Below, piece after piece: positions 50,663-59,812 of a DNA stretch of 64,000 nucleotides. Below the pieces are notes generated by a model. It ran no database searches, was not told the DNA's origin, and saw only the letters and a list, made by a program, of their open reading frames with translations. Source of the stretch: Myxococcales bacterium (lineage in GTDB: Bacteria; Myxococcota_A; Polyangia; Polyangiales; Ga0077539); contig JAEUKI010000057.1 of the NCBI GenBank assembly GCA_016793325.1, positions 1-64,000 on the forward strand. Reading direction: 5' to 3'. Position numbers and translations under genes: made by a program. Numbering within the stretch: the first letter of the stretch is position 1; each line of letters starts with the position of its first letter.

Positions 50663-50962
50663 AGCGAGCGTGCTGACCGCGTCGCGCCCGTGGGGGGAGC
50701 GACAGAATGCAAGACGACGTCGACGCGAGGCGACGAGCGGACGCCGTTAGGTTGCTGACGGCCGAGGTGGGATACGTCGCGACCGCAGGGCAAATGCTCT
50801 GAAACTGCTGGGAATCGTGCGATCACAGGCGATGGCCCGTTGCTTGCTGCGACGCTCCCGATGGTGCTCCGCGGCGAACTCGTTCGCGCAACGAACACTC
50901 ACGGCTTCAACCCTGCGCTCGAGTCTGGTAACAGGCGAGCGGATTTCGGCTCACGAGAGGGA

Positions 50963-52225
50963 ATGATGAAGGGTCTTGTTCGCGTCGCGATGATGTTGGC
51001 GGTCAGTGCTCCGGGCGTTGCGCTCGCGCAGAGCACGACAGGCTCGACGAGCACTCCAGGTTCGAGCTCGACGAGCACGACCCCAGCGCCCGCAGCGGCG
51101 CCGGCGCAACCCGCGGCGCAGCCGCTCTTCTGGCGCGGAACGAGCTTCATCCTCGATCAGTCGACCAGCCTCGAGACGCTCGCTCCTGGGATCACCCAGT
51201 CGGCGGCCTCGCTGCGCAGCTACCAGTTCTGGATGTCGATTCGCCCGCGCTTCGCGCTCGGTCGGCACTTCTCGTTGGCCGTTCGACAGGACGCGACGTT
51301 CGAAGCGTTTCCCGACTACGGCGACACGGGCACGGCGGGCTTCTTCGGCGACCTGTGGACGGACCTCTCGTTTCGCTCGATCCCTGCTTTCGCGGGCATC
51401 AAGCCGATCGTCGCGCTGCGCGCGCAGTGGCCGGTGTCGCTCGCGACCCGCGCGCGCAACACGTACGTGACCACCGCGCTCGTCGCGAGCTTCTCGAAGA
51501 GCTTCGAGCTCCCGCGCGATCAGTCGATCTCGCTCAGCTTGTCGTTCATCGGCTCGCACCCGTGGGTTGGCTCGACGACGGGCGGCAATCGCATCTCGCC
51601 CATGACGCTCGATCGCAACGGGTGTTCGCTCGTCGCGATCGACGCCGGCGCTGATCAGGACAGCCGTTTTCAGAGCGTCTGCGGCTATGGTGGCGCGCCG
51701 TCGAACACGCTCTTCGGCCTGACGAGCGTGCTTTCGCTCACGTACACGACGCCCGTCAGCGGGCTCAGCTTCAGCGTCATGGGCGTGATGATCAACAGCT
51801 GGCTCTACCAGCTGCCGCAAGCGTATGTGGTCGATCGCATGGGCGGTGTGGTCGAAGTGCAGACGAACGAGCTCGATCAACGCATGCGTCAAGCGACGTG
51901 GCTCAGCTTCTCGGTCGACTACGACGCGACGAAGTGGCTCTCGCTCTCGCTCGGGTACTACTCGTTTCGGTCGGTCACCAACGAGGACGGACGCTACGGC
52001 AACCCGCTCTATCAACCGGGCGGCGGCACGCGCATCTTCTTTACGACCTCGGTCGCGCTCGACGCGCTGTATCAAGCGCTCGGCGGCGGCACGGGCGGCG
52101 GCGGCGGCGGATCGTCGGCGCGTAGCGTCACGATGAACGAGACGCGTCCGCGTCAACGATTCTCGCCGAGCGATCAGGCGCGCGAGCTTCGGCGTCAGCA
52201 GATGGGTTCGGGCGGAATGTTCTAG
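50963..52225 (+). CDS. Secreted, probable outer-membrane beta-barrel protein
   Basis: The 420-residue protein has a signal peptide (VRVAMMLAVSAPGVALAQ), a Ser/Thr/Pro/Ala-rich spacer to about residue 55, and amphipathic strands typical of an outer-membrane barrel (SYQFWMSIRPRFALGRHFSLAVRQDATFEA; QSISLSLSFIGSHPWVGSTT; LSLSLGYYSFRSVTNEDGRY). A Gly run (GGGTGGGGGG) precedes the tail. It follows the TolQ-TolR-TolR genes by 300 bp on the same strand, so it may be an outer-membrane partner of that motor. I recognise no named family. GAGAGGG precedes the ATG. Confidence 0.7.
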   Translation: MMKGLVRVAMMLAVSAPGVALAQSTTGSTSTPGSSSTSTTPAPAAAPAQPAAQPLFWRGTSFILDQSTSLETLAPGITQSAASLRSYQFWMSIRPRFALGRHFSLAVRQDATFEAFPDYGDTGTAGFFGDLWTDLSFRSIPAFAGIKPIVALRAQWPVSLATRARNTYVTTALVASFSKSFELPRDQSISLSLSFIGSHPWVGSTTGGNRISPMTLDRNGCSLVAIDAGADQDSRFQSVCGYGGAPSNTLFGLTSVLSLTYTTPVSGLSFSVMGVMINSWLYQLPQAYVVDRMGGVVEVQTNELDQRMRQATWLSFSVDYDATKWLSLSLGYYSFRSVTNEDGRYGNPLYQPGGGTRIFFTTSVALDALYQALGGGTGGGGGGSSARSVTMNETRPRQRFSPSDQARELRRQQMGSGGMF

Positions 52226-52249
52226 TCCCGGACCGCCCCGCGCTTGGGG

Positions 52250-52255
52250 TAGTCT
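52250..52255 (+). promoter_or_regulatory. -10 element TAGTCT of pdhA, leaderless type
   Basis: TAGTCT ends 10 bases before the ATG at 52266. No TG extension and no TTGAC at -35. Confidence 0.4.
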
Positions 52256-52265
52256 CCGCGCTCGC

Positions 52266-53222
52266 ATGCAGGACGAGCGCGACGTGTTGCTGGGGCTCTA
52301 CCGGCAGATGGTTCTGATTCGCCGCTTCGAAGAAGCCGCGGCGAAGGCATATTCGCAGGGAAAAATCGGGGGATTTCTTCACCTGTACATCGGCCAAGAG
52401 GGCTGCGCCGTCGGCGCGCTCGCGGCCCTCGAGAAGCGCGACTACGTCGTGACGACGTACCGCGATCACGCGCAAGCGCTCATCCGTGGGACGAGCGCGC
52501 GCGCGTGCATGGCCGAGCTCTTCGGAAAGGTCACTGGCTGCTCCAAGGGCCTCGGCGGGAGCATGCACTTCTTCGACGCCGACAATCACATGCTCGGCGG
52601 GTACGGGATCGTCGGCGGACATGTTCCGATCGCGGCGGGCGCTGCGTTTGCGAGCAAGTACCGTGGCGATGGCGCGGTGGCGGTGTGCTTCTTCGGCGAG
52701 GGCTCGGCGACGATCGGAGCGTTCTCCGAGGCGCTGGGGCTCGCCGCGTTGTGGAAGCTCCCGATCGTGTTCATCTGCGAGAACAACGAGTACTCGATGG
52801 GCACGCCGCTCGAGCGCTCGCTCGCGGTCGCCGACGTGAGCCAGAAGGCCGTGTCGGTCGGCATGGAGCGCGATCGCTTTCGGTGCACGGACGTGCTCGA
52901 GGTTCGCGACCGCGTCGCCGTTGCCGTGAAGCGCGCACGCGAGAAGAACGAGCCGACGCTGATCGAGGCCCTGACCTATCGCTACCGCGGTCACTCGATG
53001 TCCGATCCGGGCAAGTACCGCACGCAAGACGAGATCGATGAGCGAAAGAAGCTCGATCCGATTCTGCACGCCGAGGGAGCGCTGCGCGCGAAGGGCGTGA
53101 GCGACGACGAGCTCGCGAAGGTCAACGCCTCGGTCGAGGCCGAGGTCGAAGACTGCGTGAAGTTCGCCGACGAGAGCGCAGAGCCGGACGAGTCGCTGAT
53201 CGAGGCGTTCAACTACGCGTAA
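52266..53222 (+). CDS. pdhA: Pyruvate dehydrogenase E1 component, alpha subunit
   Basis: The 318-residue protein is E1 alpha of the 2-oxo-acid dehydrogenase family. It has GGFLHLYIGQEGCAVGA, the YRDHAQALIRG segment, CSKGLGGSMHFF, GGYGIVGGHVPIAAGAAFAS, and the thiamine diphosphate motif GDGAVAVCFFGEGS ... ENN. It decarboxylates pyruvate together with E1 beta and passes the acetyl group to E2. The operon is E1alpha-E1beta-E2 in order. The stop TAA overlaps the next ATG by one base (TAATG). Confidence 0.95.
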   Translation: MQDERDVLLGLYRQMVLIRRFEEAAAKAYSQGKIGGFLHLYIGQEGCAVGALAALEKRDYVVTTYRDHAQALIRGTSARACMAELFGKVTGCSKGLGGSMHFFDADNHMLGGYGIVGGHVPIAAGAAFASKYRGDGAVAVCFFGEGSATIGAFSEALGLAALWKLPIVFICENNEYSMGTPLERSLAVADVSQKAVSVGMERDRFRCTDVLEVRDRVAVAVKRAREKNEPTLIEALTYRYRGHSMSDPGKYRTQDEIDERKKLDPILHAEGALRAKGVSDDELAKVNASVEAEVEDCVKFADESAEPDESLIEAFNYA

Positions 53223-54226
53223 TGCGCGTGATGGTGGAGAGTCGAATGCGAGAGCTGAGGTATCGCGAGGCCCTTCGTGAGGCGATGGCCGAAGAGATGG
53301 AGCGCGACGAGCGCGTCTTCATCATGGGCGAAGAGGTCGGGCACTATCAGGGCGCGTACAAGGTCACAGAGGGCCTTCTCGCGCGGTTCGGCGCGAAGCG
53401 CGTGATCGACACGCCCATCGCGGAAGAAGGATTCGCTGGGATCGCGATCGGCGCGGCCATGGTGGGGCTTCGTCCCATCGTCGAGTTCATGACGTGGAAC
53501 TTCTCGGCCGTGGCGTTCGATCAAATCTTGTCCAACGCGGCGAAGCTGCGACAGATGTCGGGCGGGCAGTTCACGGTCCCTATCGTGTTTCGCGGGCCGA
53601 ACGGCGCGGCGAAGCAGACCGCGGCGCAGCACTCGCACGCGATGGAGACGTTCTACGCGCAGATCCCCGGGATCAAAGTCGTGGTGCCCGCGACCGTGGC
53701 CGACGCGAAGGCGTTCATGAAGGCCGCGATCCGCGACGACAACCCTGTGCTCGTGCTCGAGGACGAGCGCTTGTACGGGACGAAGGGCGAGGTGCCCGAC
53801 GGAGATCACGTCGAGCCGTTCGGCGTCGCCGCGGTGCGACGCGCGGGCGAAGACGTCACGCTCGCGACGTGGGGCAAGATGCTGCTCCCGTGCCTCGAGG
53901 CCGCGGAGCAGCTCGCCAAGAGCGGCGGTCCTTCGTGCGAGATCGTGGACCTTCGCACGCTGCGTCCGCTCGACCATCACACGGTGGTCGAGAGCGTTCG
54001 CAAGACCGGGCGCCTCGTCGTCGTGCACGAGGCGTGGCCCTACGGAGGCCCAGGCGCAGAGCTCGTGGATCGCGTGCAGCGAGAGGCGTTCGACGCGCTC
54101 GACGCGCCGGTGCTTCGATGCACGGGTCGCGACGCGGCGATGCCCTACAACAAGAAGCTCGAGGACATGACGATCCCCGACGCAAAGACGGTGCTCGCCG
54201 CGGTGCGGGCGGTGATGGCGTACTGA
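53222..54226 (+). CDS. pdhB: Pyruvate dehydrogenase E1 component, beta subunit
   Basis: The 334-residue protein is E1 beta: ALREAMAEEMERDERVFIMGEEVGHYQGAYKVT at the start, DTPIAEEGFAGIAIGAAMVG, MTWNFSAVAFDQILSNAAK, and the C-terminal transketolase domain with LRTLRPLDHHTVVESVRKTGR. It pairs with PdhA as an alpha2beta2 E1. It overlaps the pdhA stop and ends 12 bp before the E2 gene. Confidence 0.95.
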   Translation: MRVMVESRMRELRYREALREAMAEEMERDERVFIMGEEVGHYQGAYKVTEGLLARFGAKRVIDTPIAEEGFAGIAIGAAMVGLRPIVEFMTWNFSAVAFDQILSNAAKLRQMSGGQFTVPIVFRGPNGAAKQTAAQHSHAMETFYAQIPGIKVVVPATVADAKAFMKAAIRDDNPVLVLEDERLYGTKGEVPDGDHVEPFGVAAVRRAGEDVTLATWGKMLLPCLEAAEQLAKSGGPSCEIVDLRTLRPLDHHTVVESVRKTGRLVVVHEAWPYGGPGAELVDRVQREAFDALDAPVLRCTGRDAAMPYNKKLEDMTIPDAKTVLAAVRAVMAY

Positions 54227-54238
54227 CGGAGCACAACC

Positions 54239-55600
54239 GTGGCGAAGATCATCGATCTACCGAAGCTCAGCCCGACGATGGAAGAGGGCACGCTCGTTCG
54301 CTGGGCCAAGAACGAAGGCGACAGCATCAACGTCGACGACCTGCTCGCGGAGGTCGAGACCGACAAAGCGACGATGGAGTTTCGCGCGTTCGACAAGGGG
54401 ACGTTGCTGAAGAAGCTCGTCGCCGAAGGACAGACCGCGAAGCTCGGACAGCCCGTCGCGATTTTTGGGACGCCGGGCGAGGACATCTCATCCGTGCTCG
54501 CCAGCGTTGGAACCGCGAGCGCTCCTGCGCCGAGCACTCCCGCGCCGAGCGCTCCCGCGCAGGTGTCTCCGGCTCCGAGCGCGCCCCCAGCGCCCGCGCC
54601 GAGCGCGCCTGTGATCGAAGCGCGCGCCGTCGCGACGGGCCCCGCTGCGAACGCCGAGGTGCCCACGGCGGGCATCGCGGGGCTGGTGTTGCTTCCGCCC
54701 AAGCGACCGGCGCTTCCGACAGGAGCGCCGGGTGGGCCGAGCTCGCCGCGCGTTCGAAAGCTCGCGCGCGAGCGTGGCGTCGACATCGAGCGCGTGGTTG
54801 GCACCGGCGAAAACGGCAGAATTACTGCGGCGGATGTCGAACGAACGACCGCTTCCGCCGCGTCGCACGGCGCCCCCGCGGCGGCGAGCGCGTCGGTCGG
54901 CGCGCGGCGTGACGACGAAGTGAAGCCCGCGTCGCAGATGCGAAAGGCGATCGCGCGGAGGCTCGTCGAGTCGAAGCAGACGGTCCCGCACTTTTATCTC
55001 GAAGCCGAGCTCGACGTCGAAGCGCTGCTCTCGCTTCGCGAGCAGATGAACGACGGCGTCGATCCGAAGACGGGCGTGAAGATCTCGGTGAACGACCTGT
55101 TCATCAAGGCCTGCGCGCTGGCGCTCAACGCGGTGCCGACGTCCAACGCGTCGTGGATCGACGGCAACATCGTGCTGCACCATCGCGTGGATATTTCTGT
55201 CGCCGTCGCCGTGGAAGACGGGCTCGTGACGCCGGTGGTTCGCGACGCGGATCGCAAGTCGGTCTCGGCGATCTCGACGGAGGTTCGCGAGCTCGCGAGC
55301 CGCGCTCGGGCGAAGAAGCTCAAGCCCGAAGAGATGCAAGGCGGCGTGTTCTCGATCTCGAACTTGGGGATGTACGGGATCGATCGGTTCGCCGCAGTGA
55401 TCAATCCGCCCGAGGGGATGATCCTCGCGGTCGGGCAGGCGCGCGACGTCGCGGTGGTCAAGGGCGGCGCGCTCGCTGCGGGAAAGCGTTGCTCGGTGAC
55501 GCTCTCGTGCGATCACCGCGTGGTGGACGGCGCGCTCGGCGCGCAGTTTCTCCAGGCCCTGCGCGGGCTCGTCGAGAAGCCGGTCAAGATCCTCGTCTGA
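54239..55600 (+). CDS. pdhC: Dihydrolipoamide acetyltransferase (E2) of pyruvate dehydrogenase
   Basis: The 453-residue protein has one lipoyl domain (about 1-80) with the lipoylated Lys43 in VETDKATMEF, an Ala/Pro-rich linker (85-160), a peripheral subunit-binding domain (about 163-200, SSPRVRKLARERGVDIERV ... ENGRITAADVE) and a catalytic acyltransferase core (225-453) ending in SCDHRVVDGALGAQFLQAL. It makes acetyl-CoA. The start is GTG at 54239. The E3 gene (lpd) is not in the window. Confidence 0.95.
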   Translation: MAKIIDLPKLSPTMEEGTLVRWAKNEGDSINVDDLLAEVETDKATMEFRAFDKGTLLKKLVAEGQTAKLGQPVAIFGTPGEDISSVLASVGTASAPAPSTPAPSAPAQVSPAPSAPPAPAPSAPVIEARAVATGPAANAEVPTAGIAGLVLLPPKRPALPTGAPGGPSSPRVRKLARERGVDIERVVGTGENGRITAADVERTTASAASHGAPAAASASVGARRDDEVKPASQMRKAIARRLVESKQTVPHFYLEAELDVEALLSLREQMNDGVDPKTGVKISVNDLFIKACALALNAVPTSNASWIDGNIVLHHRVDISVAVAVEDGLVTPVVRDADRKSVSAISTEVRELASRARAKKLKPEEMQGGVFSISNLGMYGIDRFAAVINPPEGMILAVGQARDVAVVKGGALAAGKRCSVTLSCDHRVVDGALGAQFLQALRGLVEKPVKILV

Positions 55601-55691
55601 GCCAGACAATCGCGTTCGGTGGGGACAGCGTGATCGGGCGCCGGGGGGCGCGTTGAGGTATGCTCCTGCCGCTCACGGAGGCGTTGCTTCG

Positions 55692-56075
55692 ATGACTGGT
55701 CTGTGTCGGCTTTTTCTCTCGCAAGAAGCGCTGGATCTTTGGCTCGGCGAGGGTCGTGGAAAGATCGATGGCGAAGAGCTCCTCGACACGAAGACGGGGC
55801 AGAGGTTTCGCTTGATTACAGGTGTGCGTTTTGTGTCCGAGGTGACCGGCGCGCCCGACACGGCGCAGCTCGTCGGTAAAGTGAAGGACGCCGAGCAGCT
55901 CGAGGCGCTCAAGGCTGAGCTCATGAGCGGCAGCGTGATCCTCGGAGACAACGCATACGAGGTTCAAGAGGGCTTCGTGGGCACGCCCGTGGTGGTGGCG
56001 GACGCGCCGAAGCCCAAGCCTCGCGCGGCGACGATCGCGTCGTTGCAGGCGTTTTTTCTGAACAACGTGAAGTAA
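55692..56075 (+). CDS. Hypothetical small cytoplasmic protein
   Basis: The 127-residue protein begins MTGLCRLFLSQEALDLWLG and contains RFRLITGVRFVSEVTG and AEQLEALKAELMSGSVILGD. I do not recognise the family, but the residue pattern and the position between pdhC and hemX on one strand point to a real gene. The end FLNNVK and the stop are 12 bp before hemX. TATGCT lies 27 bases before the ATG, and CACGGAGGCG may be the ribosome site. Confidence 0.7.
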   Translation: MTGLCRLFLSQEALDLWLGEGRGKIDGEELLDTKTGQRFRLITGVRFVSEVTGAPDTAQLVGKVKDAEQLEALKAELMSGSVILGDNAYEVQEGFVGTPVVVADAPKPKPRAATIASLQAFFLNNVK

Positions 56076-56087
56076 GCAGTTGCCGGT

Positions 56088-56867
56088 GTGAGCGAGGTCC
56101 TCTTCTCGGCGACTGCGGCGGCGTACTCGGTCGCGTGCGTGTTGTGGCTGGTCTACCTCCGTGGCAGCGAAGCGCCTTCGCTCGCGCGCGCTCCGTGGGT
56201 GCTCGGCGTGGGGGTCGTGGCGCACGTGCTTCGCGACGCGCTCCGGTGGGCGGTCGAAGGGATCGCTCCGTTCGCAGGGATCGGCCCGACGCTCTCGACG
56301 CTCGCGCTGGTGATCGCAGCCTCGATGTTGCTGCTTCGGCGCGCGGGGCCTCGGGTGGATGTGCTCGCGGCGTTCGCGCTCCCGGTCGCGCTCGGGATGC
56401 TGCTCGGATCGCGCGTGAGTCACAGCGGCGGAACGCCTTCGGGCGCGACCTTCATCGTTCACGTCGTGGCCAACACGCTCGGGGTCGCTGCGGCGATCGT
56501 CGCGTGCGCGGTCTCGATCGCGTACCTGTTGCTCGAGCGTCAGGTGAAGGCCAAGCGACTCGGCGCGCTTTTTCGCAGGCTTCCGTCGCTCGAGCAGCTC
56601 GAGACGCTCTCGACGCGGAGCATGCACGTCGCGATTCCTGCGCTGACGGTGGGGATCATCACGGGGCACGTCGTCGCGGCGCGCGCGGGGCGGGGCGCGG
56701 GGCTTCCTTGGCAGCAGCTCTTCGCGATGGCGACGTGGGTCGTGTTCGTGGTGCTCGCGGTGCTGCGCGCGCTCGGCGCGTGGCGCGGCCGTCGCGCGAT
56801 GCTCGGGACGCTCGCGGGAGGCGCGGCGCTCTTGCTCACGCTCGCGATCTACGCGGGGAGGGGCTGA
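56088..56867 (+). CDS. hemX: HemX/CcsA-type cytochrome c assembly membrane protein
   Basis: The 259-residue protein has eight predicted membrane helices and the pattern of the CcsA/HemX family (ATFIVHVVANTLGVAAAIVAC; YLLLERQVKAKRLGALFRRLP; MHVAIPALTVGIITGHVVAARAGRG). The conserved His in IVHVVANT and TRSMHVAI may carry haem. Its role is in haem or cytochrome c maturation and, beside hemA, in regulating haem synthesis. The GTG start follows the small gene, and its end overlaps the ribosome site of hemA. Confidence 0.8.
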   Translation: MSEVLFSATAAAYSVACVLWLVYLRGSEAPSLARAPWVLGVGVVAHVLRDALRWAVEGIAPFAGIGPTLSTLALVIAASMLLLRRAGPRVDVLAAFALPVALGMLLGSRVSHSGGTPSGATFIVHVVANTLGVAAAIVACAVSIAYLLLERQVKAKRLGALFRRLPSLEQLETLSTRSMHVAIPALTVGIITGHVVAARAGRGAGLPWQQLFAMATWVVFVVLAVLRALGAWRGRRAMLGTLAGGAALLLTLAIYAGRG

Positions 56868-56870
56868 GCG

Positions 56871-58163
56871 TTGGCGCGCGCGTCGATCGTGGTCGTGGGG
56901 CTTAGTCATCGGACGGCCCCGGTCGAGCTTCGCGAGCAGCTCGCGGTTCCGCTCGATTCGCTGGGCGCAGCGGCGAAAGAGATCGCGGCGCTGCCTGGCG
57001 TGCGCGAGGCGATGCTCGTGGCGACGTGCAATCGCGTCGAGGCGTACGTCGCGAGCGAGAGCGCGTCGCGGTCCGTCGAGGCGCTGCGCGGGTTCTTCGC
57101 GCGACGAGCTCCAGGCGCGGCCGTTGGAGATTGCCTCTACGAGTACTCGGACGAGCGCGCGGTGCGACACGTGTTTCGCGTGGCGTCGAGCTTGGACTCG
57201 ATGGTCGTGGGCGAGCCGCAGATCCTCGGGCAAGTGAAGGAAGCGTACGCCGCCGCGGACAGCGCTGGCGCGCTCGGACCGACGCTGCGTCGCGCGATTT
57301 CGCGTGCGTTTTCGGCGGCGAAGCGCGTTCGTAGCGAGACCGGGATCGCGACGGGGCGCGTGTCGGTCGCGAGCGTCGCGGTCGACCTCGCGACGCAGAT
57401 CTTCGGGACGCTCGGCTCGCGGCGCGTCCTCCTGCTCGGCGCAGGAAAGATGGCCCTCGGCGCCGCGCGCGCCCTCGTGGCGCAAGGCGCGAAGCTGAGC
57501 GTCGCCAACCGCAGCTACGATCGCGCGGTCGAGCTCGCGCGGTCTCGCGGCGCGGACGCGCACCCGCTCGAAGACCTCCCCTTGTTGCTCACCGCGGTCG
57601 ACGTGGTGGTTTGCTCGACGGGCGCGTCTCGCTACGTGCTCAACGTCGACGACGCGAAGGCGGCGATGAAGGTCCGTCGAGGGCGACCGCTCTTCGTCGT
57701 GGACATCGCGGTTCCGCGCAACGTCGATCCGCGGGTCAACGACCTGGACGGCGTGTATCTCTACGACGTCGACGACCTCGAGCGTGAGGTCTCGCGCGCG
57801 CTGTCGCTCCGCGGCGGGTCGCTGCAGCAGGCGGAGAAGATCGTCGACGAAGAGCTCTCGGCGTTCGAGCGCGACCGACGCGCGCAGGCCGGCGCTGGAC
57901 CGACGATCGCCGCGCTCCGCGAGCATTTTCGCAGCACGGTTCGCGCCGAGCTCGAGCGTTCGCTCTCGACGAAGCTCAAGGGCCTCGGCGACGCAGAGCG
58001 CGCGGCGCTCGAAGCGATGGTCGACGCCGCAGTGAACAAGCTCCTTCACGCGCCGACGATGGCCCTTCGTTCGCAGGCCGCGACCGAAGACGGCGAGGCG
58101 ATGGCCGCCGTCGTGCGCGCGCTCTTCCGATTGCCCGAAGACGACCGCGGCGAAGAGCCGTGA
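56871..58163 (+). CDS. hemA: Glutamyl-tRNA reductase
   Basis: The 430-residue protein is a full HemA: GLSHRTAPVELREQLAVPLD, the catalytic Cys in VATCNRVEAY (near residue 50), SLDSMVVGEPQILGQVKEAY, the NADPH Rossmann strand VLLLGAGKMALGAARAL, and a helical dimer tail. It reduces glutamyl-tRNA to glutamate-1-semialdehyde, the first step of haem synthesis by the C5 route. The start is TTG at 56871, preceded by GGGGAGGGG. hemX, hemA and hemC are in order. Confidence 0.97.
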   Translation: MARASIVVVGLSHRTAPVELREQLAVPLDSLGAAAKEIAALPGVREAMLVATCNRVEAYVASESASRSVEALRGFFARRAPGAAVGDCLYEYSDERAVRHVFRVASSLDSMVVGEPQILGQVKEAYAAADSAGALGPTLRRAISRAFSAAKRVRSETGIATGRVSVASVAVDLATQIFGTLGSRRVLLLGAGKMALGAARALVAQGAKLSVANRSYDRAVELARSRGADAHPLEDLPLLLTAVDVVVCSTGASRYVLNVDDAKAAMKVRRGRPLFVVDIAVPRNVDPRVNDLDGVYLYDVDDLEREVSRALSLRGGSLQQAEKIVDEELSAFERDRRAQAGAGPTIAALREHFRSTVRAELERSLSTKLKGLGDAERAALEAMVDAAVNKLLHAPTMALRSQAATEDGEAMAAVVRALFRLPEDDRGEEP

Positions 58164-58232
58164 CGGCGCCGCGATCCGCGCGAGATATTTCAAGCACATC
58201 TTTTCAACAAGCTTGGCCCGAGGCACACGACG

Positions 58233-59150
58233 ATGGCAGTAGTCTTTCGCGTCGCGACGCGGCGTAGCGCGCTCGCTCTCGTGCAGACGCGGTGGGTGAT
58301 CGAGCGCTACCGGTCGATGAACAACTGGTTCGTGTACATGGAGAACCAGATCGTCACCGAAGGCGATCGCGTGCAGGATCGACCGCTCTACGAAGTGGGC
58401 GGAAAGGGGCTCTTCATCAAGGAGCTCGAGCGCGCGCTCCTCGACGGCGAGGCGGAGATCGCCGTGCACTCGATGAAGGATCTGCCCGCCGAGCTCGCGC
58501 CGGGGCTCGCGGTGATCGCCGTTCCGCCGCGCGAGAGCCCGTGGGATCTCTTGTTGACGCGCGACGGGCGGGGGCTCTCGGAGCTCCCGAAGAACGCGCG
58601 CGTCGGGACGACCTCGCTGCGGCGACAGCTGCAGCTCCGCGACGCGCGCTCGGACCTCGAGTTCATCCCGCTTCGCGGCAACATCGACACGCGTTTGCGC
58701 AGGCTAGAAGCAGGCGATTTCGACGCGATCGTGCTCGCTGAAGCGGGCGTACGGCGGCTCGGGCTCAGCGTGAAGGCGGTGTCGCTCGAGGGCGTGTGCG
58801 TGCCTGCGATCGCGCAAGGAGCGCTCGCGATCGAGGGCTCACCGAAGATGCTCGCTGAGGGAAACCCGCCGATCGACCGCTTCGTCGCCGCGCTCGAGCA
58901 CTCGGACACGCGCGTCGAGACCGACGCCGAACGCGCCGTTCAGCGCGCGCTCGGCGCGGACTGCGTGACGCCCGTCGGCGCGCTCGCGCGGGTCGACTCA
59001 CGGGAGCAGACGCTGTCGATCCAGGGATTTCTCGCGTCGAATGACGGTCAACGGACAGCGCGCGCGCGCGTGTCGGGCGCGCTTCACGAAGGCGAGACGC
59101 TCGGACGCGCGCTCGCGGACGAGCTGCGGCGCTCGCTCGATGCGCCGTGA
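58233..59150 (+). CDS. hemC: Porphobilinogen deaminase (hydroxymethylbilane synthase)
   Basis: The 305-residue protein has VATRRSALALVQTRWV, VGGKGLFIKELERALLDGEAEIAVHSMKDLP, SLRRQLQLRDARSDLEFIPLRGNIDTRLRRLEAGDFDAIVLAEAGVRRLG, and VPAIAQGALAIE. The cofactor Cys is in GADCVTPVGALARVD. It joins four porphobilinogens into hydroxymethylbilane. It follows hemA by 69 bp and converges with a small gene 8 bp away. Confidence 0.97.
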   Translation: MAVVFRVATRRSALALVQTRWVIERYRSMNNWFVYMENQIVTEGDRVQDRPLYEVGGKGLFIKELERALLDGEAEIAVHSMKDLPAELAPGLAVIAVPPRESPWDLLLTRDGRGLSELPKNARVGTTSLRRQLQLRDARSDLEFIPLRGNIDTRLRRLEAGDFDAIVLAEAGVRRLGLSVKAVSLEGVCVPAIAQGALAIEGSPKMLAEGNPPIDRFVAALEHSDTRVETDAERAVQRALGADCVTPVGALARVDSREQTLSIQGFLASNDGQRTARARVSGALHEGETLGRALADELRRSLDAP

Positions 59151-59158
59151 TCGATCGC

Positions 59159-59401
59159 TCAACGCGCGGGCGGAGCGGGCTCGATCGACGTGCGTTTCGG
59201 GCGAGAAACGAAGGGCTTCGGCGTGCCGAGGCAGCGCTCGAGGTCGCGGACGTACACGCCGTAGAGGACCTCTGTGCCGCGCAGCACCAGGGCCACGGCG
59301 AACACTTCGAGGCCCTCGATGCCCGCGAGGTCCTCGACGGTGAACAGCCCCGGAAGGGGCGTCCACGACGCGTCGATTCGAATCGGGGGACGACGGTTCA
59401 T
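59159..59401 (-). CDS. Small hypothetical protein
   Basis: The 80-residue protein reads RRPPIRIDASWTPLPGLFTV ... EGLEVFAVALVLRGTEVLYG and has a Lys/Arg/Pro-rich tail (FVSRPKRTSIEPAPPAR). I know no family, and there is no signal peptide. Its codon usage and ATG make it plausible, and it lies convergent with hemC, 8 bp away. Confidence is modest. Confidence 0.45.
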   Translation of the reverse strand: MNRRPPIRIDASWTPLPGLFTVEDLAGIEGLEVFAVALVLRGTEVLYGVYVRDLERCLGTPKPFVSRPKRTSIEPAPPAR

Positions 59402-59812
59402 GACTGGTTACCTGCTTTGCGTACTGGCTCGTCTTCGTTGCAACGACGGGGCCGACTGTCGAGGCTTGGATGCTCTTGACCGCGGCGAGGCTTGGGATTG
59501 GTCGCGTCGAGTCGCGAGTCGCTTCAACGAGAACGCAGCAGATTCGCGCGGAAGTCAGGGAGAGACATCCGCGCGCGCTCTGGCGTCGGTGTCGCGCTGG
59601 GGCAGGGGGACCACCAACTGATGCGTGTGGTTGCCGGTCGGAGAGCGCGCTGATATAGACCCCCGCTCGTGCTCCAGCGCGTACACCATCGAAGACGAAG
59701 CGCGGTGAGACATCCCACATTTTTCTCGAGTTACGCGGACTTCCCCCCTGTTTTTGACCGCACCGAGGTGCGACCGAGAGCGGCTCATTGGTTTGCCGCT
59801 TGGAGGCAGTAG
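59402..59812. promoter_or_regulatory. Region upstream of mreB, candidate promoter
   Basis: These 411 bp have no convincing gene. A possible promoter is TTGCCG at 59631-59636, a 17-bp spacer and TATAGA at 59654-59659. A second TTGACC at 59754-59759 has no good -10. GGAGG at 59802-59806 is the ribosome site of mreB. Confidence 0.4.
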
